A program made the translations under genes and the position numbers. DNA of 35,338 nucleotides from a virus: the IMG/VR virus record IMGVR_UViG_3300020312_000687, positions 1 to 35,338 of that record, one strand, 5' to 3'. Shown in pieces: positions 1 through 8,197 of the stretch. Every line of letters starts with the position of its first letter. Position 1 is the stretch's first letter. The notes under the pieces were generated by a model. The model searched no databases. It was given only the letters and a program-made list of their open reading frames with translations, and was not told the origin of the DNA.

Positions 1-271
1 CAGGTGCATACAATTCTATCAAGTCTTCTAACTCTTGTCTACTACCAAATGTGTGAACTACATCAATATACTTAATTGCCTCAAGCATTGCAACTCTATA
101 ACATAGATTATTAATTGGTCTATGATCTCCTTTATCTGCCTTTATCTTTTCATCTGTATCGGTAGCAACAATAACTTTATTACCAAGTGACCTTGCAACC
201 TTAAACAGTTGAATATGTCCTGGATGAAGTATATCAAATGTACCATTACACCATACTATGTTATTCTCCAT
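1..271 (-). CDS. Nucleotidyltransferase, cytidylyltransferase-like (partial, 3' end outside window)
   Basis: Ninety N-terminal residues are visible; the reading frame runs off the window edge at base 1. The protein opens MENNIVWCNGTFDILHPGH and carries the HxGH nucleotide-binding signature (H16-P-G-H19) right after the first strand and TFD. It continues with an IVATDTDEKIKAD stretch and an R-x-M-x-E helix. This is the pattern of the glycerol-3-phosphate / ADP-heptose type cytidylyltransferase family, which activates a phosphorylated sugar or polyol with a nucleotide. The substrate cannot be told from this half, and the C-terminal ISSTxIR-type motif would lie outside. The start ATG shares one base with the stop of the upstream oxygenase gene (TAATG), so translation is probably coupled. 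Its place after sulfotransferase and glycosyltransferase genes suggests sugar-nucleotide supply for glycan or virion decoration (inference). Confidence 0.85.
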   Translation of the reverse strand, partial: MENNIVWCNGTFDILHPGHIQLFKVARSLGNKVIVATDTDEKIKADKGDHRPINNLCYRVAMLEAIKYIDVVHTFGSRQELEDLIELYAP

Positions 272-963
272 TAGTTTGTTACCTCAATATTATATCTTTT
301 AGATAAATCTGCATTAATATCCGCAAGTGTAGGAAATCCTTTTACCTCAGCCCAACATACCATAGAATATCTCATTCCTTTTCTTACAGGTTCCACTCCA
401 TGTTTATAAAGATATGTAGATGGAAATGCAACCAACATTCCTGGTTCTGGTCTTACTCTTACACCCATATCTGGAAAAAGAAAATCACCACCCTCATATC
501 CATCATTCAAATAAAATACCATAGAAATATCACGGTCTGTTGATTTCTTCCATATCAACTCACCTTCAGGTGTTTTCCATAAACTCTCTGCATCAATATG
601 TGGTTGATAATGACCACCCACACCATACGAAAGTAATTGAGGCACTTCACTATAACTGATTTCTAACTCATAAAAAGGATTAATTATATCTTTTACAGTA
701 TTCCTCAACAATTCTTCTATCTTAGAAGCTAGAGGACCATGATCCACAACTTGAGTATCTCTTATTTCTTTATCAGTTCTCCAATGAGTATCTCCAGTTT
801 CATTAGATTTTTTAGGATCAAACACTTGAAGATCATTCTTTTGAGAATCTTCCATATGTCGAACTATTTCTTTAAGTCCCTCTGGATTTATCACATTCCT
901 TCTTATAAGAACCCATTCAAGAGGATTCCTAGTATTGTAACGATTCTCAAAAGTATATGCCAT
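271..963 (-). CDS. 2OG-Fe(II) oxygenase, prolyl 4-hydroxylase-like
   Basis: A 230-residue soluble protein with the complete double-stranded beta-helix dioxygenase signature. The Fe ligands are H122-x-D124 (in GGHYQPHID) and H188 (in YKHGVEPV), and R198 (in GMRYSMVCW) is placed to bind the 2-oxoglutarate carboxylate. Between them runs DISMVFYLN...GGDFLFP...PEPGMLVAFPS, the usual order of the P4H-like subfamily. Family members hydroxylate protein side chains, often proline, using O2 and 2-oxoglutarate. In marine T4-like phages they are common accessory genes of unknown target. The gene lies 38 bases downstream of the sulfotransferase, and that gap carries an extended -10-like motif. Its stop overlaps the next start. 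The substrate is unknown; tail proteins encoded nearby, which contain Pro-rich linkers, are candidates by context only. Confidence 0.87.
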   Translation of the reverse strand: MAYTFENRYNTRNPLEWVLIRRNVINPEGLKEIVRHMEDSQKNDLQVFDPKKSNETGDTHWRTDKEIRDTQVVDHGPLASKIEELLRNTVKDIINPFYELEISYSEVPQLLSYGVGGHYQPHIDAESLWKTPEGELIWKKSTDRDISMVFYLNDGYEGGDFLFPDMGVRVRPEPGMLVAFPSTYLYKHGVEPVRKGMRYSMVCWAEVKGFPTLADINADLSKRYNIEVTN

Positions 964-980
964 ATTATATTTTTTTTTAA

Positions 981-989
981 ATTATATCA
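981..989 (-). promoter_or_regulatory. Extended -10-like motif upstream of the prolyl-hydroxylase-like gene
   Basis: On the minus strand this reads TGATATAAT, a perfect TGN-TATAAT extended -10 hexamer in the 38-base gap, 17 bases before the ATG. No convincing -35 box is visible, which is usual for extended -10 promoters. The AT-rich background makes a chance match possible, but the same 9-mer pattern recurs before three other modifier genes in this window. Confidence 0.35.
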
Positions 990-1001
990 CAAAAAAACAT
1001 A

Positions 1002-1838
1002 CTATGCAATCTCCTGAAAAATATACTTGTGATTATTATTCTTCCAAAACTCAAAATCACTAAAATTATACAATACAGCCTCATTTAAAATATCTTTAGG
1101 ATCTTTTGATATTTTTTTAAGTTCTTTTCTAACTTTATGCATATCTTTTAAATTCCATTCCTTATCATTCTCAGGATGTTTGTTATCAATATAAGTATAA
1201 TTATGCTGATAATAATCAAGTTCTAAAAAATCATATATCCTTTTCATAGTAACATCAGGATTATTAACTATATCCTCATATTCTACTAATAATAAATGAG
1301 AATCGTCATGACATATAAAAAGAGATTTATATAAAACATAAAGAGATTGTCCTACTATTCCTTCCATACTCATTAAATGCTGACACCTCAGCTCATCGGT
1401 ACATGGATATCCCTTTTCTATTAAAAATTCATCAAGATATGAAACTTGATCATTATTTTTATGAACTAAGGTTATAAAAGATGTAAGTATATCCAATACA
1501 TTCCTAACAGTACAAATAATTTTAGGATTAGGATTTATATAAGTTTTTATTCTTTCAATATTACCAGGCCATGCACGATTATGATCTATAATTATCGGTT
1601 TTTCAATATCATAATAATAATTATCAATTATACTACTAACAATTCTATGTGCTGCTTTAGGTTTTGGAAAAGCATCATAAGATTCACTATCAATAAAATA
1701 TTTATTATTATAATATAATAATTCAACCACTGGACTTATAGGTCCACTATGTATTTTTGGATTTTGATCCAAAAGAGTTTTTAATAAAGTCACACCAGAT
1801 CTTGGAAGACCTGCCATAAAATAATATTCATGTTTCAT
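1002..1838 (-). CDS. Sulfotransferase family protein (PAPS-dependent)
   Basis: A 278-residue protein with both PAPS-binding elements of the sulfotransferase P-loop family. The 5'-phosphosulfate loop AGLPRSGVT lies at residues 9-17, directly after the first strand. The 3'-phosphate-binding stretch IICTVRNVLDILTSF has R112 and S120 in the usual R-x7-S spacing. VEYEDIVNNPDVTMKRIYDFLEL near residue 200 matches the family's later E-D-L...P...l..i..FLg region. Such enzymes transfer sulfate from PAPS to a hydroxyl on a sugar, tyrosine or small molecule; the acceptor cannot be predicted. The gene follows the 1000-residue kelch-like protein by 20 bases, and its start lies in a 37-bp repeat shared with the gap after another kelch-like gene. 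No ribosome-binding site is obvious. A role in decorating phage fibres or host glycans is inference. Confidence 0.88.
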   Translation of the reverse strand: MKHEYYFMAGLPRSGVTLLKTLLDQNPKIHSGPISPVVELLYYNNKYFIDSESYDAFPKPKAAHRIVSSIIDNYYYDIEKPIIIDHNRAWPGNIERIKTYINPNPKIICTVRNVLDILTSFITLVHKNNDQVSYLDEFLIEKGYPCTDELRCQHLMSMEGIVGQSLYVLYKSLFICHDDSHLLLVEYEDIVNNPDVTMKRIYDFLELDYYQHNYTYIDNKHPENDKEWNLKDMHKVRKELKKISKDPKDILNEAVLYNFSDFEFWKNNNHKYIFQEIA

Positions 1839-1867
1839 AATAAAATTATTATATCATATTAAACTAC
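1831..1867 (-). repeat. 37-bp intergenic direct repeat, copy 1 (kelch gene end / sulfotransferase start)
   Basis: Two mismatches in 37 bases separate this element from 5520-5556. It covers the last codons and stop of the kelch-like gene, a TGATATAAT extended -10-like motif (1848-1856) and the first codons (ATGAAACA) of the next gene. Both copies occupy the same kelch-to-modifier junction although the following genes are unrelated (sulfotransferase here, DUF6445-like protein there). It could be a recombination joint, a small promoter, or both. Confidence 0.8.
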
Positions 1868-4861
1868 ATTAGGAGTTCCTACCTCAGTAATTCCTTGGTC
1901 TCTTGGTCCATATCCAAATCCATTAGTTCTATTAGTTGGAGCTCCTGCAGGTACAGTGCTCATAGTCTCGGTAGAAAAAACTAATTTTTGAGTACCAGGA
2001 TATGGATTATTTGAACCCATAAAATAACCTTTTTCATTATCTCCAGTATTTACTTTATAAGCATTTGCATTCAAATTAGGAGCAGGGGAAAGAGTTTCAG
2101 TTGCATAAGTCACTTTAAATAATAAAGTATTTTGACTTCCAGGAGTAGCCCATACACCACCACCAAAGTATCCCTGTGTTTTATTTCCTGTTCCTGCTAT
2201 CTGACCATATCCCCAATAATTAGATGGAGATGAACCAGGATTTGGTACATTTCCTATCGAAGGAACGTATTCCTGAACATCATCATTAGAAAATGTTACT
2301 TTTGCAAAACCAGTTCTATAATAACTCATAGAAGCATATAATGCAGTTGGAGAAGAAGCAGCTCCACCTCTTTGTCTATTATTTGACAGATTTGATAAAC
2401 TCTCACTTGTATCATTAGAGTAATTCAATTTTTCAACACTAGATCTACCACTAGGTGCATTACCACCAATAGTATATCCATGAGTAGTAGATCCAGATGA
2501 AAAGTTATGGTATCTGGCACTAATCATATTTGAAGGAGATCTTGACGTTGTACTACTCGAATATGTTGATTTATAAATTGTACTATAATAATTTCCTTGG
2601 AATTGTCCTCCCATCATATATCCATGAGTGGCACTTCTATTAGAAGATCCATCAGTAAATTTACTTGCACTTCCTGGTAATCCAGGCAAACCAGGCATTA
2701 CCATTCCAGGCATGGTTGTATACGTTTCACTAGAGAAATCCAATCTCTCTGTATTAGAATAACCAGGAGCTGAAGGACCATTTCCACTAGTAAAATAACC
2801 ATGAGCTGTAGCTCCTGTAGGATAACTAAGAAATTCAGGATTAGTTGGTGTTTCTACTGGAGGTGTTTGGAATGGCATATTATCATCACTAGCACTCATT
2901 CCTGCTCCAGAAACCATTACACTCGCTAAATTAGGTAATTGTGAGAAAGTTTCAGTAGAATAAGTGTATTTGTAAATATCACTTCTATGATAAGCTGGAT
3001 TTGGATTACTAGACCAACCTCCTACAAGATAAGCATTAGTAGGATTACCCACTGTTGTTATCTTGGCATTAATTGCTGGAAGTGCAGCTGGATTAGTTGA
3101 TGTTGTCTCTGTTGCAAATGTTGTTTTGAAAACAGAGCTATACCAAGTGCTACCGTTATCAATTCCACCATAACTATATCCTGCAGAAGCTTCACTAGTT
3201 CCATAATTATTGTTTAACATTGTTGGTAAATCAGCACTAGGAACCTGAGATGTCGTTTCACTACTAAAATGTATTTTATCTACCTTAGTTCTAGCAGTTC
3301 CAGGATATTGTCCACCACCAGCCATATAACCATGTGCATTGTTTACATATGATGAACCTGCTCTTCTTGCGATACTAAGATATGCATTAGATGGTAATGT
3401 AGTTGGACTCTCAGTGGCATAATCCATCTTATATGAATTATCCTTTAAACTACTACCAGGTTGCCCTTTACCTCCAAGACCATAAAAAGCTGTTTGAGGC
3501 CCATCAGTCATTGCAAATGAATCAAATCTCCTGTTACCCCAATTAGGACTACTACCTCTAGTGTCCGTAGAATAATGGAATTTGTCCATCGATTCTGACC
3601 CATCACCTGGAGTTGAACCAGATTGTCCTCCTGCTATATACCCTGTTGATGAATTTCCTGCAGCAAATTGATATCTAGTAGCAATATTCTGATCAGCTGA
3701 TGGAATTCTAGCACTAGTATCTGTTGAATAATTAATTTTAAATGTTCTTGTGTTTCCACTACCTGGATATGGTGATACTTGCTCTCCTCCAGTGACATAT
3801 CCAAAATCAAAAGATGCTACCTTACCAGTAAATGTTTGAGTTGGTTTTGGAAGTGCTTTATTATCTGCAACTGACGATAATGATCCTAAATCTTGTACTC
3901 CCTGTGACAAATCCAATGCAGGAAGTCTAGTCATACTATTGGTTGAGAATTGCATTCTTTCAACAATAGATGTCTCTGTTCCCCCTGCAAAATATCCTCT
4001 ACTATGACTTCCTGTACCAGTCAGTCTCATTCTTCCATTGTTAGTAGGAACAGTACTATTAGTTACAATACTACTAGTTCCAGATGCAAAAGTAACTTTT
4101 TGCACTCTACTACTATATGGGTTTGAACCACCAACCAAATAAAATCCAGTATCACTTGAAGCCTGACCTGCTTTTTGATTTCTATTTAAGTTTGGTAAAC
4201 CAGGAAGGTTTGGAAGAGAACCCCAAGAATCACTAGAATATGTAAATTTATTAACTCTACTTCCACTTTGTGTTGCACCACCAACCCAATATCCAGCATT
4301 ATCTCCATCACCAGATGCAGAATTATTCCATGCACCACTAGGATATCCTGGCATATTAGCTCCAGGAATACGTTCTAAAGTTTCAGTAGAATATGTTAAT
4401 TTCTCTAATCGTGTATAACCATTTGGTTCGCTAGGGCCAATTCCACCACAAAGATATCCAATCGTTGAACTACCACAACTTCCACCCTTTGAATATGCTG
4501 CAGTCATATTAGCACTTGGGAGTGCAGCATGTGTTTGAGTAGAAAGAGTTAATTTGTCAATACTGCTGTAATGGGTACTAGGATTGGCCATTCCACCATA
4601 AGTATATCCTGCAGAAGGACTCGCAGTTCCAAATACTCCTATTTTTGCTATAGATAATGGTGATATATTTCCTTTAGTCTCTGTACTATAATTAATAGTT
4701 TGGTAATTAGAAGTTGATTGATTACTCGAATTTTGGCCACCAACAATATATCCAACTTCTTGTAAACTATCTTTACCATAAACATCATCCAAAGGAACCC
4801 ACTCACCTTCTCTCTGGCGAGTCCTTACAGTTTCTAGTATGAAGATTCCTCTAGTTGTCAT
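1859..4861 (-). CDS. Giant kelch-like repeat virion protein A (three predicted six-bladed propellers)
   Basis: A 1000-residue protein made of about 18 repeats of roughly 50 residues. Each has a GYxxGG turn followed by a K-x-T/N-Y/F-S-T/S-E/D-T-x(4)-P strand pair, the pattern of kelch/galactose-oxidase-type beta-propeller blades. Repeat turns fall near residues 38, 86, 136, 191, 241, 290 / 354, 408, 460, 511, 561, 611 / 689, 748, 796, 841, 898, 946. That is three groups of six, separated by linkers at about 335-345 and 661-677 rich in Pro and Thr. The N-terminus (TRGIF.L...EGE.VPL) is shared with two paralogs in the window. Collagen-like PGLPGLPG occurs near residues 723-730. There is no signal peptide or membrane segment. 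The family appears in marine myoviruses as tail-fibre or structural protein; a receptor-binding role is likely but inferred. The fourth repeat of block 3 has a degenerate turn (ALYASMSY). Confidence 0.75.
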   Translation of the reverse strand: MTTRGIFILETVRTRQREGEWVPLDDVYGKDSLQEVGYIVGGQNSSNQSTSNYQTINYSTETKGNISPLSIAKIGVFGTASPSAGYTYGGMANPSTHYSSIDKLTLSTQTHAALPSANMTAAYSKGGSCGSSTIGYLCGGIGPSEPNGYTRLEKLTYSTETLERIPGANMPGYPSGAWNNSASGDGDNAGYWVGGATQSGSRVNKFTYSSDSWGSLPNLPGLPNLNRNQKAGQASSDTGFYLVGGSNPYSSRVQKVTFASGTSSIVTNSTVPTNNGRMRLTGTGSHSRGYFAGGTETSIVERMQFSTNSMTRLPALDLSQGVQDLGSLSSVADNKALPKPTQTFTGKVASFDFGYVTGGEQVSPYPGSGNTRTFKINYSTDTSARIPSADQNIATRYQFAAGNSSTGYIAGGQSGSTPGDGSESMDKFHYSTDTRGSSPNWGNRRFDSFAMTDGPQTAFYGLGGKGQPGSSLKDNSYKMDYATESPTTLPSNAYLSIARRAGSSYVNNAHGYMAGGGQYPGTARTKVDKIHFSSETTSQVPSADLPTMLNNNYGTSEASAGYSYGGIDNGSTWYSSVFKTTFATETTSTNPAALPAINAKITTVGNPTNAYLVGGWSSNPNPAYHRSDIYKYTYSTETFSQLPNLASVMVSGAGMSASDDNMPFQTPPVETPTNPEFLSYPTGATAHGYFTSGNGPSAPGYSNTERLDFSSETYTTMPGMVMPGLPGLPGSASKFTDGSSNRSATHGYMMGGQFQGNYYSTIYKSTYSSSTTSRSPSNMISARYHNFSSGSTTHGYTIGGNAPSGRSSVEKLNYSNDTSESLSNLSNNRQRGGAASSPTALYASMSYYRTGFAKVTFSNDDVQEYVPSIGNVPNPGSSPSNYWGYGQIAGTGNKTQGYFGGGVWATPGSQNTLLFKVTYATETLSPAPNLNANAYKVNTGDNEKGYFMGSNNPYPGTQKLVFSTETMSTVPAGAPTNRTNGFGYGPRDQGITEVGTPNVV

Positions 4862-4897
4862 ATCTAAAGAGTTATTACTACTCTAAATTACTATATG

Positions 4898-4905
4898 TAT
4901 TTAGA
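4898..4905 (-). promoter_or_regulatory. Late-promoter-like motif before kelch-like protein A
   Basis: The minus strand reads TCTAAATA, one mismatch from the T4 late consensus TATAAATA, placed 36 bases before the ATG in a 45-base gap. Spacing suits a short leader, but the gap is AT-rich and no strong ribosome-binding site follows. Confidence 0.35.
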
Positions 4906-4906
4906 A

Positions 4907-5527
4907 CTAATCCCAGTCTATAGGATTAAAAAAGAATAATTGAACAATTCTTCCATTTTCAAGACAGTCTCCAAAATTATAATTATGAGAATGCCACATG
5001 TCAGCTCTGAATATTACTATCCTATTAAACTTCATTGCAGATAAAAAATATCTTGTCCACTGAGATCTATCAAGACCACCTCCATATACAGTACTATGCC
5101 ATTGTTCTTTTAAACTTCCATATCCATAAACATTTTCAGATTCTTTTGGATTCATAGAAATGTAATCCATATTGGTTTTGTTATGAACCCAAAATGATGT
5201 ACCGCCTTCATCAATACATTGTTCTGGTGTATTCATATAGCATACTGCACCATATTCCCAAGATGGATCTACATGAATATCCTGCTTAAAACTATCCTTC
5301 TCTAACGACAACCTAAAATATCCATTAGGTTTAGCAGGAATTAACTTTTTATTTAATACATCTTCAAATTTCTGGTGCAATTCTTTTGGATAATATGCTC
5401 TTTCAGAATTTCTACCAGGATATGTGTATCCGTCACTTGGAGGTGGATATCCAGCATTTAATGCAAATTGACGGACTTCTTCAGCATTATGATGAAAATC
5501 ATCAATAACAATAATATTTTGTTTCAT
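4907..5527 (-). CDS. DUF6445-like putative 2OG-Fe(II) oxygenase-fold protein
   Basis: A 206-residue protein starting MKQNIIVIDDF. It has the order expected for a 2OG dioxygenase-like jelly roll: H85-V-D87 in DIHVDPSWEYGAVCYMN, GGTSFW at 108-113, NRIVIFRADMWHS with H179, and R193 in NGRIVQLFFFN. All three candidate metal ligands (H85, D87, H179) and a carboxylate-binding arginine are present, so it may be catalytically active. Assignment to DUF6445 is from memory of the family's pattern and not from a search. It sits between two kelch-like genes, 45 bases before protein A and 20 bases after protein B. Its start codons lie in the 37-bp repeat shared with the sulfotransferase. It is a divergent paralog of the protein at 7655-8197. 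The substrate is unknown; a fibre protein is a contextual guess. Confidence 0.68.
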   Translation of the reverse strand: MKQNIIVIDDFHHNAEEVRQFALNAGYPPPSDGYTYPGRNSERAYYPKELHQKFEDVLNKKLIPAKPNGYFRLSLEKDSFKQDIHVDPSWEYGAVCYMNTPEQCIDEGGTSFWVHNKTNMDYISMNPKESENVYGYGSLKEQWHSTVYGGGLDRSQWTRYFLSAMKFNRIVIFRADMWHSHNYNFGDCLENGRIVQLFFFNPIDWD

Positions 5528-5556
5528 AATAAAATCATTATATCATATTAAACAAC
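5520..5556 (-). repeat. 37-bp intergenic direct repeat, copy 2 (kelch gene end / DUF6445-like start)
   Basis: Matches 1831-1867 with two substitutions. It includes the stop of kelch-like protein B, the motif TGATATAAT at 5537-5545 and ATGAAACA of the following gene. The -10-like hexamer is only 9 bases from the ATG in both copies. If it drives transcription, the mRNA would be nearly leaderless. Confidence 0.8.
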
Positions 5557-7662
5557 ATATGGTACACTTACCATACCATTAGTATCATCTTGTGCAGATC
5601 CTGCTGTATTGTAAATAGCAGTGAAAGTCATATTTGCAGGAGATTCTGAAGTAGTATCAGTAGAATAAATATATTTCATATAACTGGTATGATCACCACC
5701 TGACATAAATGCATTTGTAACATTACCAGATGCAGCCCAGTCTCCTTCACCTCTTGTCAGATTACCTCCTATTGAAATAGTTTCGGTACTATAATTAAAC
5801 TTATTTGTTATAGAAGTATTATCATTTGTTCCCATCCAATATGCATCATTAATATTTCCTGCTGATGCTCCACGCATTGGTTGACTAGGCCCTAATTCTA
5901 ATTTTGCTCCTGGTATGAGTGACCATGTTTCATTAGAAAAAGTTAATTTTGAAGTATTTGAAACATTAGATGGACTAGGAGCATCTGCACCACCACCACG
6001 GTATCCTGCTGTTGTGCTAGATCTACCAAATGCATCTGATCTTGCATGTGGTACATTTGCTGATGGCATGTCTGAATAAGTTTCAGATGAATAAGTAAGT
6101 TTAGTGGTAATAGATCTACCACCAAACCAACCATCACTTCCACCAGAGAAATATCCTTTTCCACCAGCAGGATATGAAAATCCTGTCATATTATTACTAC
6201 CAAAATGATTATGACTTGGAGTATTTCTAGCTGATGGCATATTTAAGAAATTAAGAGTTTTTGTATCAGTGGAATATACTATCTTATCAGTTCCAGACCA
6301 TCTTGCAGGAGAACTTGGGTGAGAATATCCACCAGCTTGATACCAAGTAGTATCACTAGATACCACTGCAGCATCAGCAAGATCTTTACTTAGATTACCC
6401 AAACCAGTAACAGTTTCAGTCGCATAATTTAATTTATTTGAATTATTATCATAAGAACCAGTACCCCAGTATCCAAAATTAGGAACTCCTCCTTTTGCTT
6501 CCTGTCGAGGAGTAGTATCCGTTGGAGTTGGTGTTGGTGGATCAAATGTCGCAAGTGCATTCTTTCTTGCACCTGTTCCCATCTGACCAACTGCTCTAGC
6601 ATTTTGAAGAGTAGTTTTTCTTCTTTCAACTGTGTCAGTAGCAAAATTTATTTTATCAACCCAACTTCTCATATCACCTGGAGTACCAGGAGCAGGATAC
6701 AATCCACCTGCAAAATACCCAGATTGTTTATCACCCGAACCAGCTAACCCTCTTCTTTCTCCTGGTCCCCAATAAGAGGGTAGATTATAATTATAACTAC
6801 CATATATGGTTGGAGACGCTGCAAAAGTTTCAGTTGCATATGTCAATTTCTGTGCTTGAACTTCGCCACCAGTAAAACCATTATGTGGACCTGATGTACC
6901 ACCAGCAAAATATGCATGAGTATCATTTCCAGTCGAACCCATAGAGAAATAACTCATATTACTATTTCCAATTTGAGTCATAGTATCAGTACTATACTCC
7001 ATTCTTGATGCGTCTGCAGTAGTAGGAAATCCTCCTACAAAATAACCTCGTGTCTCATGTCCAATACTTGATTGCCTAGTTCTATTACCAGGCAAATTAG
7101 CAGTTGAAGGTAAATTGGAAAAAGTCTCTTCAGAAAAAACTATTTTTTGAACTACAGAAGTAGCATTTGATTGATCTCCACCAGCAAAATAACCAGTTTC
7201 ATCATTTCCTACTGCAGCCTTCTGCGTCCATTCATCAGATCCACCAGGTCCATTTGCAAATGTTCCACTCGGACTAGACGACTGCGACTCAGTGGAATAA
7301 GTTAATTTATAAACCCTAGTTCTCTGATTTCCAGCATACCATGATATAGTAGTTGATGGAGTATTGAAACCATCGTCAGTTGCACCTATAGTAAATGGCA
7401 ATTGAGCACTTGGTACACTAGAATTAGTATCAGTTGATATATCAATTTTATCAGCATATGTTGTTTTTTCTGGAAGACTTGATGGATATCCAGGTTGATA
7501 CCCATTACCTCCAGTAAAATACATATTAGAAGGTAGTTTTGCTTTACCATCTACAAATCTTGTATCTCCAGCCCAAACAGAAGGCAGTGGCACACCTTCA
7601 CCTTCTATGGTGGCATCATTATACTCACCTAAAGTAAAAATGTTTCTGGTAGTACTAGCCAT
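5548..7662 (-). CDS. Giant kelch-like repeat virion protein B (two predicted six-bladed propellers)
   Basis: A 704-residue paralog of the proteins at 1859-4861 and 10794-13961. GYxxGG-type turns lie near residues 48, 108, 158, 207, 251, 316, then 398, 440, 504, 554, 608, 651, giving two groups of six. One linker at about 374-393 starts FDPPTPTPTDTTPRQ. Each blade carries the K-x-x-Y-S/A-T-E/D-T strand. The first 28 residues (STTRNIFTLGEY...EGEGVPLPSVW) match the N-termini of the two paralogs, suggesting a common docking peptide. Its start overlaps the preceding DUF6445-like gene by 8 bases, so it is likely co-translated. It is probably a secreted-side or fibre-type virion protein, since there is no signal peptide; host-surface binding is inferred from the fold type and location. 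Confidence 0.75.
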   Translation of the reverse strand: MASTTRNIFTLGEYNDATIEGEGVPLPSVWAGDTRFVDGKAKLPSNMYFTGGNGYQPGYPSSLPEKTTYADKIDISTDTNSSVPSAQLPFTIGATDDGFNTPSTTISWYAGNQRTRVYKLTYSTESQSSSPSGTFANGPGGSDEWTQKAAVGNDETGYFAGGDQSNATSVVQKIVFSEETFSNLPSTANLPGNRTRQSSIGHETRGYFVGGFPTTADASRMEYSTDTMTQIGNSNMSYFSMGSTGNDTHAYFAGGTSGPHNGFTGGEVQAQKLTYATETFAASPTIYGSYNYNLPSYWGPGERRGLAGSGDKQSGYFAGGLYPAPGTPGDMRSWVDKINFATDTVERRKTTLQNARAVGQMGTGARKNALATFDPPTPTPTDTTPRQEAKGGVPNFGYWGTGSYDNNSNKLNYATETVTGLGNLSKDLADAAVVSSDTTWYQAGGYSHPSSPARWSGTDKIVYSTDTKTLNFLNMPSARNTPSHNHFGSNNMTGFSYPAGGKGYFSGGSDGWFGGRSITTKLTYSSETYSDMPSANVPHARSDAFGRSSTTAGYRGGGADAPSPSNVSNTSKLTFSNETWSLIPGAKLELGPSQPMRGASAGNINDAYWMGTNDNTSITNKFNYSTETISIGGNLTRGEGDWAASGNVTNAFMSGGDHTSYMKYIYSTDTTSESPANMTFTAIYNTAGSAQDDTNGMVSVPYVV

Positions 7663-8197
7663 TTTTTATAATAATCTTCTTGTAAAGCATAGAAGTATTT
7701 AGATCTGAACCAAATCCATTACCATAAGAATGCCATAAATCACTACGAAATAGAATCAATCTATTATGTTTAATTGGTATAGATCCATATTCTTTCCAAT
7801 ACTTTGCATTACAATCAAATGTTTTAGATATATCAGTAATATTATGTTTTTTTATTTGTTCTTGAGTTGGAAATGAATCAAGACCAGTTTCTTTATGAGA
7901 ATAAAATTTAATACCAACCTCACCCCAGTTGACAAGAGGTAAACTTAAATATAAAACTCCAATATAATCACTTCCCTGATGACAACAGATTGGGTATCTA
8001 TCATTTTCTTTTAGAATATGATCGTTACATTCTAATACTTGAATCTCAGATTTAAGAATAGAGGATATATTCTGAAAGATTTTACTCTCAGGATATTGCT
8101 CCTCTATCTTTAATCTAAATTCAGGTTTAATAATTTTATCATAATATGCAATAGGAAATTCAATAAAATTATCAATAACAAAGATTTTTTGTTTCAT
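7655..8197 (-). CDS. DUF6445-like protein, catalytic site degenerate
   Basis: A 180-residue paralog of the protein at 4907-5527: the start MKQKIFVIDNF and the block NRLILFRSDLWHSYGNGFG correspond closely. The first metal-binding motif is altered: where the paralog has H-V-D it has H73-Q-G-S-D77, and the arginine expected for 2-oxoglutarate binding near the C-terminus is not apparent (NTSMLYKKIII). H156 is kept. It may be inactive, use another Asp, or act as a partner or scaffold for the active paralog. The start ATG overlaps the stop of the glycosyltransferase gene by one base (TAATG), and the stop overlaps the next kelch-like gene by 8 bases. It is therefore embedded in a tightly coupled operon with both a glycosyltransferase and a propeller protein. 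Confidence 0.6.
   Translation of the reverse strand: MKQKIFVIDNFIEFPIAYYDKIIKPEFRLKIEEQYPESKIFQNISSILKSEIQVLECNDHILKENDRYPICCHQGSDYIGVLYLSLPLVNWGEVGIKFYSHKETGLDSFPTQEQIKKHNITDISKTFDCNAKYWKEYGSIPIKHNRLILFRSDLWHSYGNGFGSDLNTSMLYKKIIIKNG

Noticed and set aside
739-1017. Plus-strand ORF of 92 codons, MIHNLSISYFF...
   Set aside because: Lies antisense to the P4H-like gene; its hydrophobic look comes from reading AT-rich antisense codons and not from a membrane protein.
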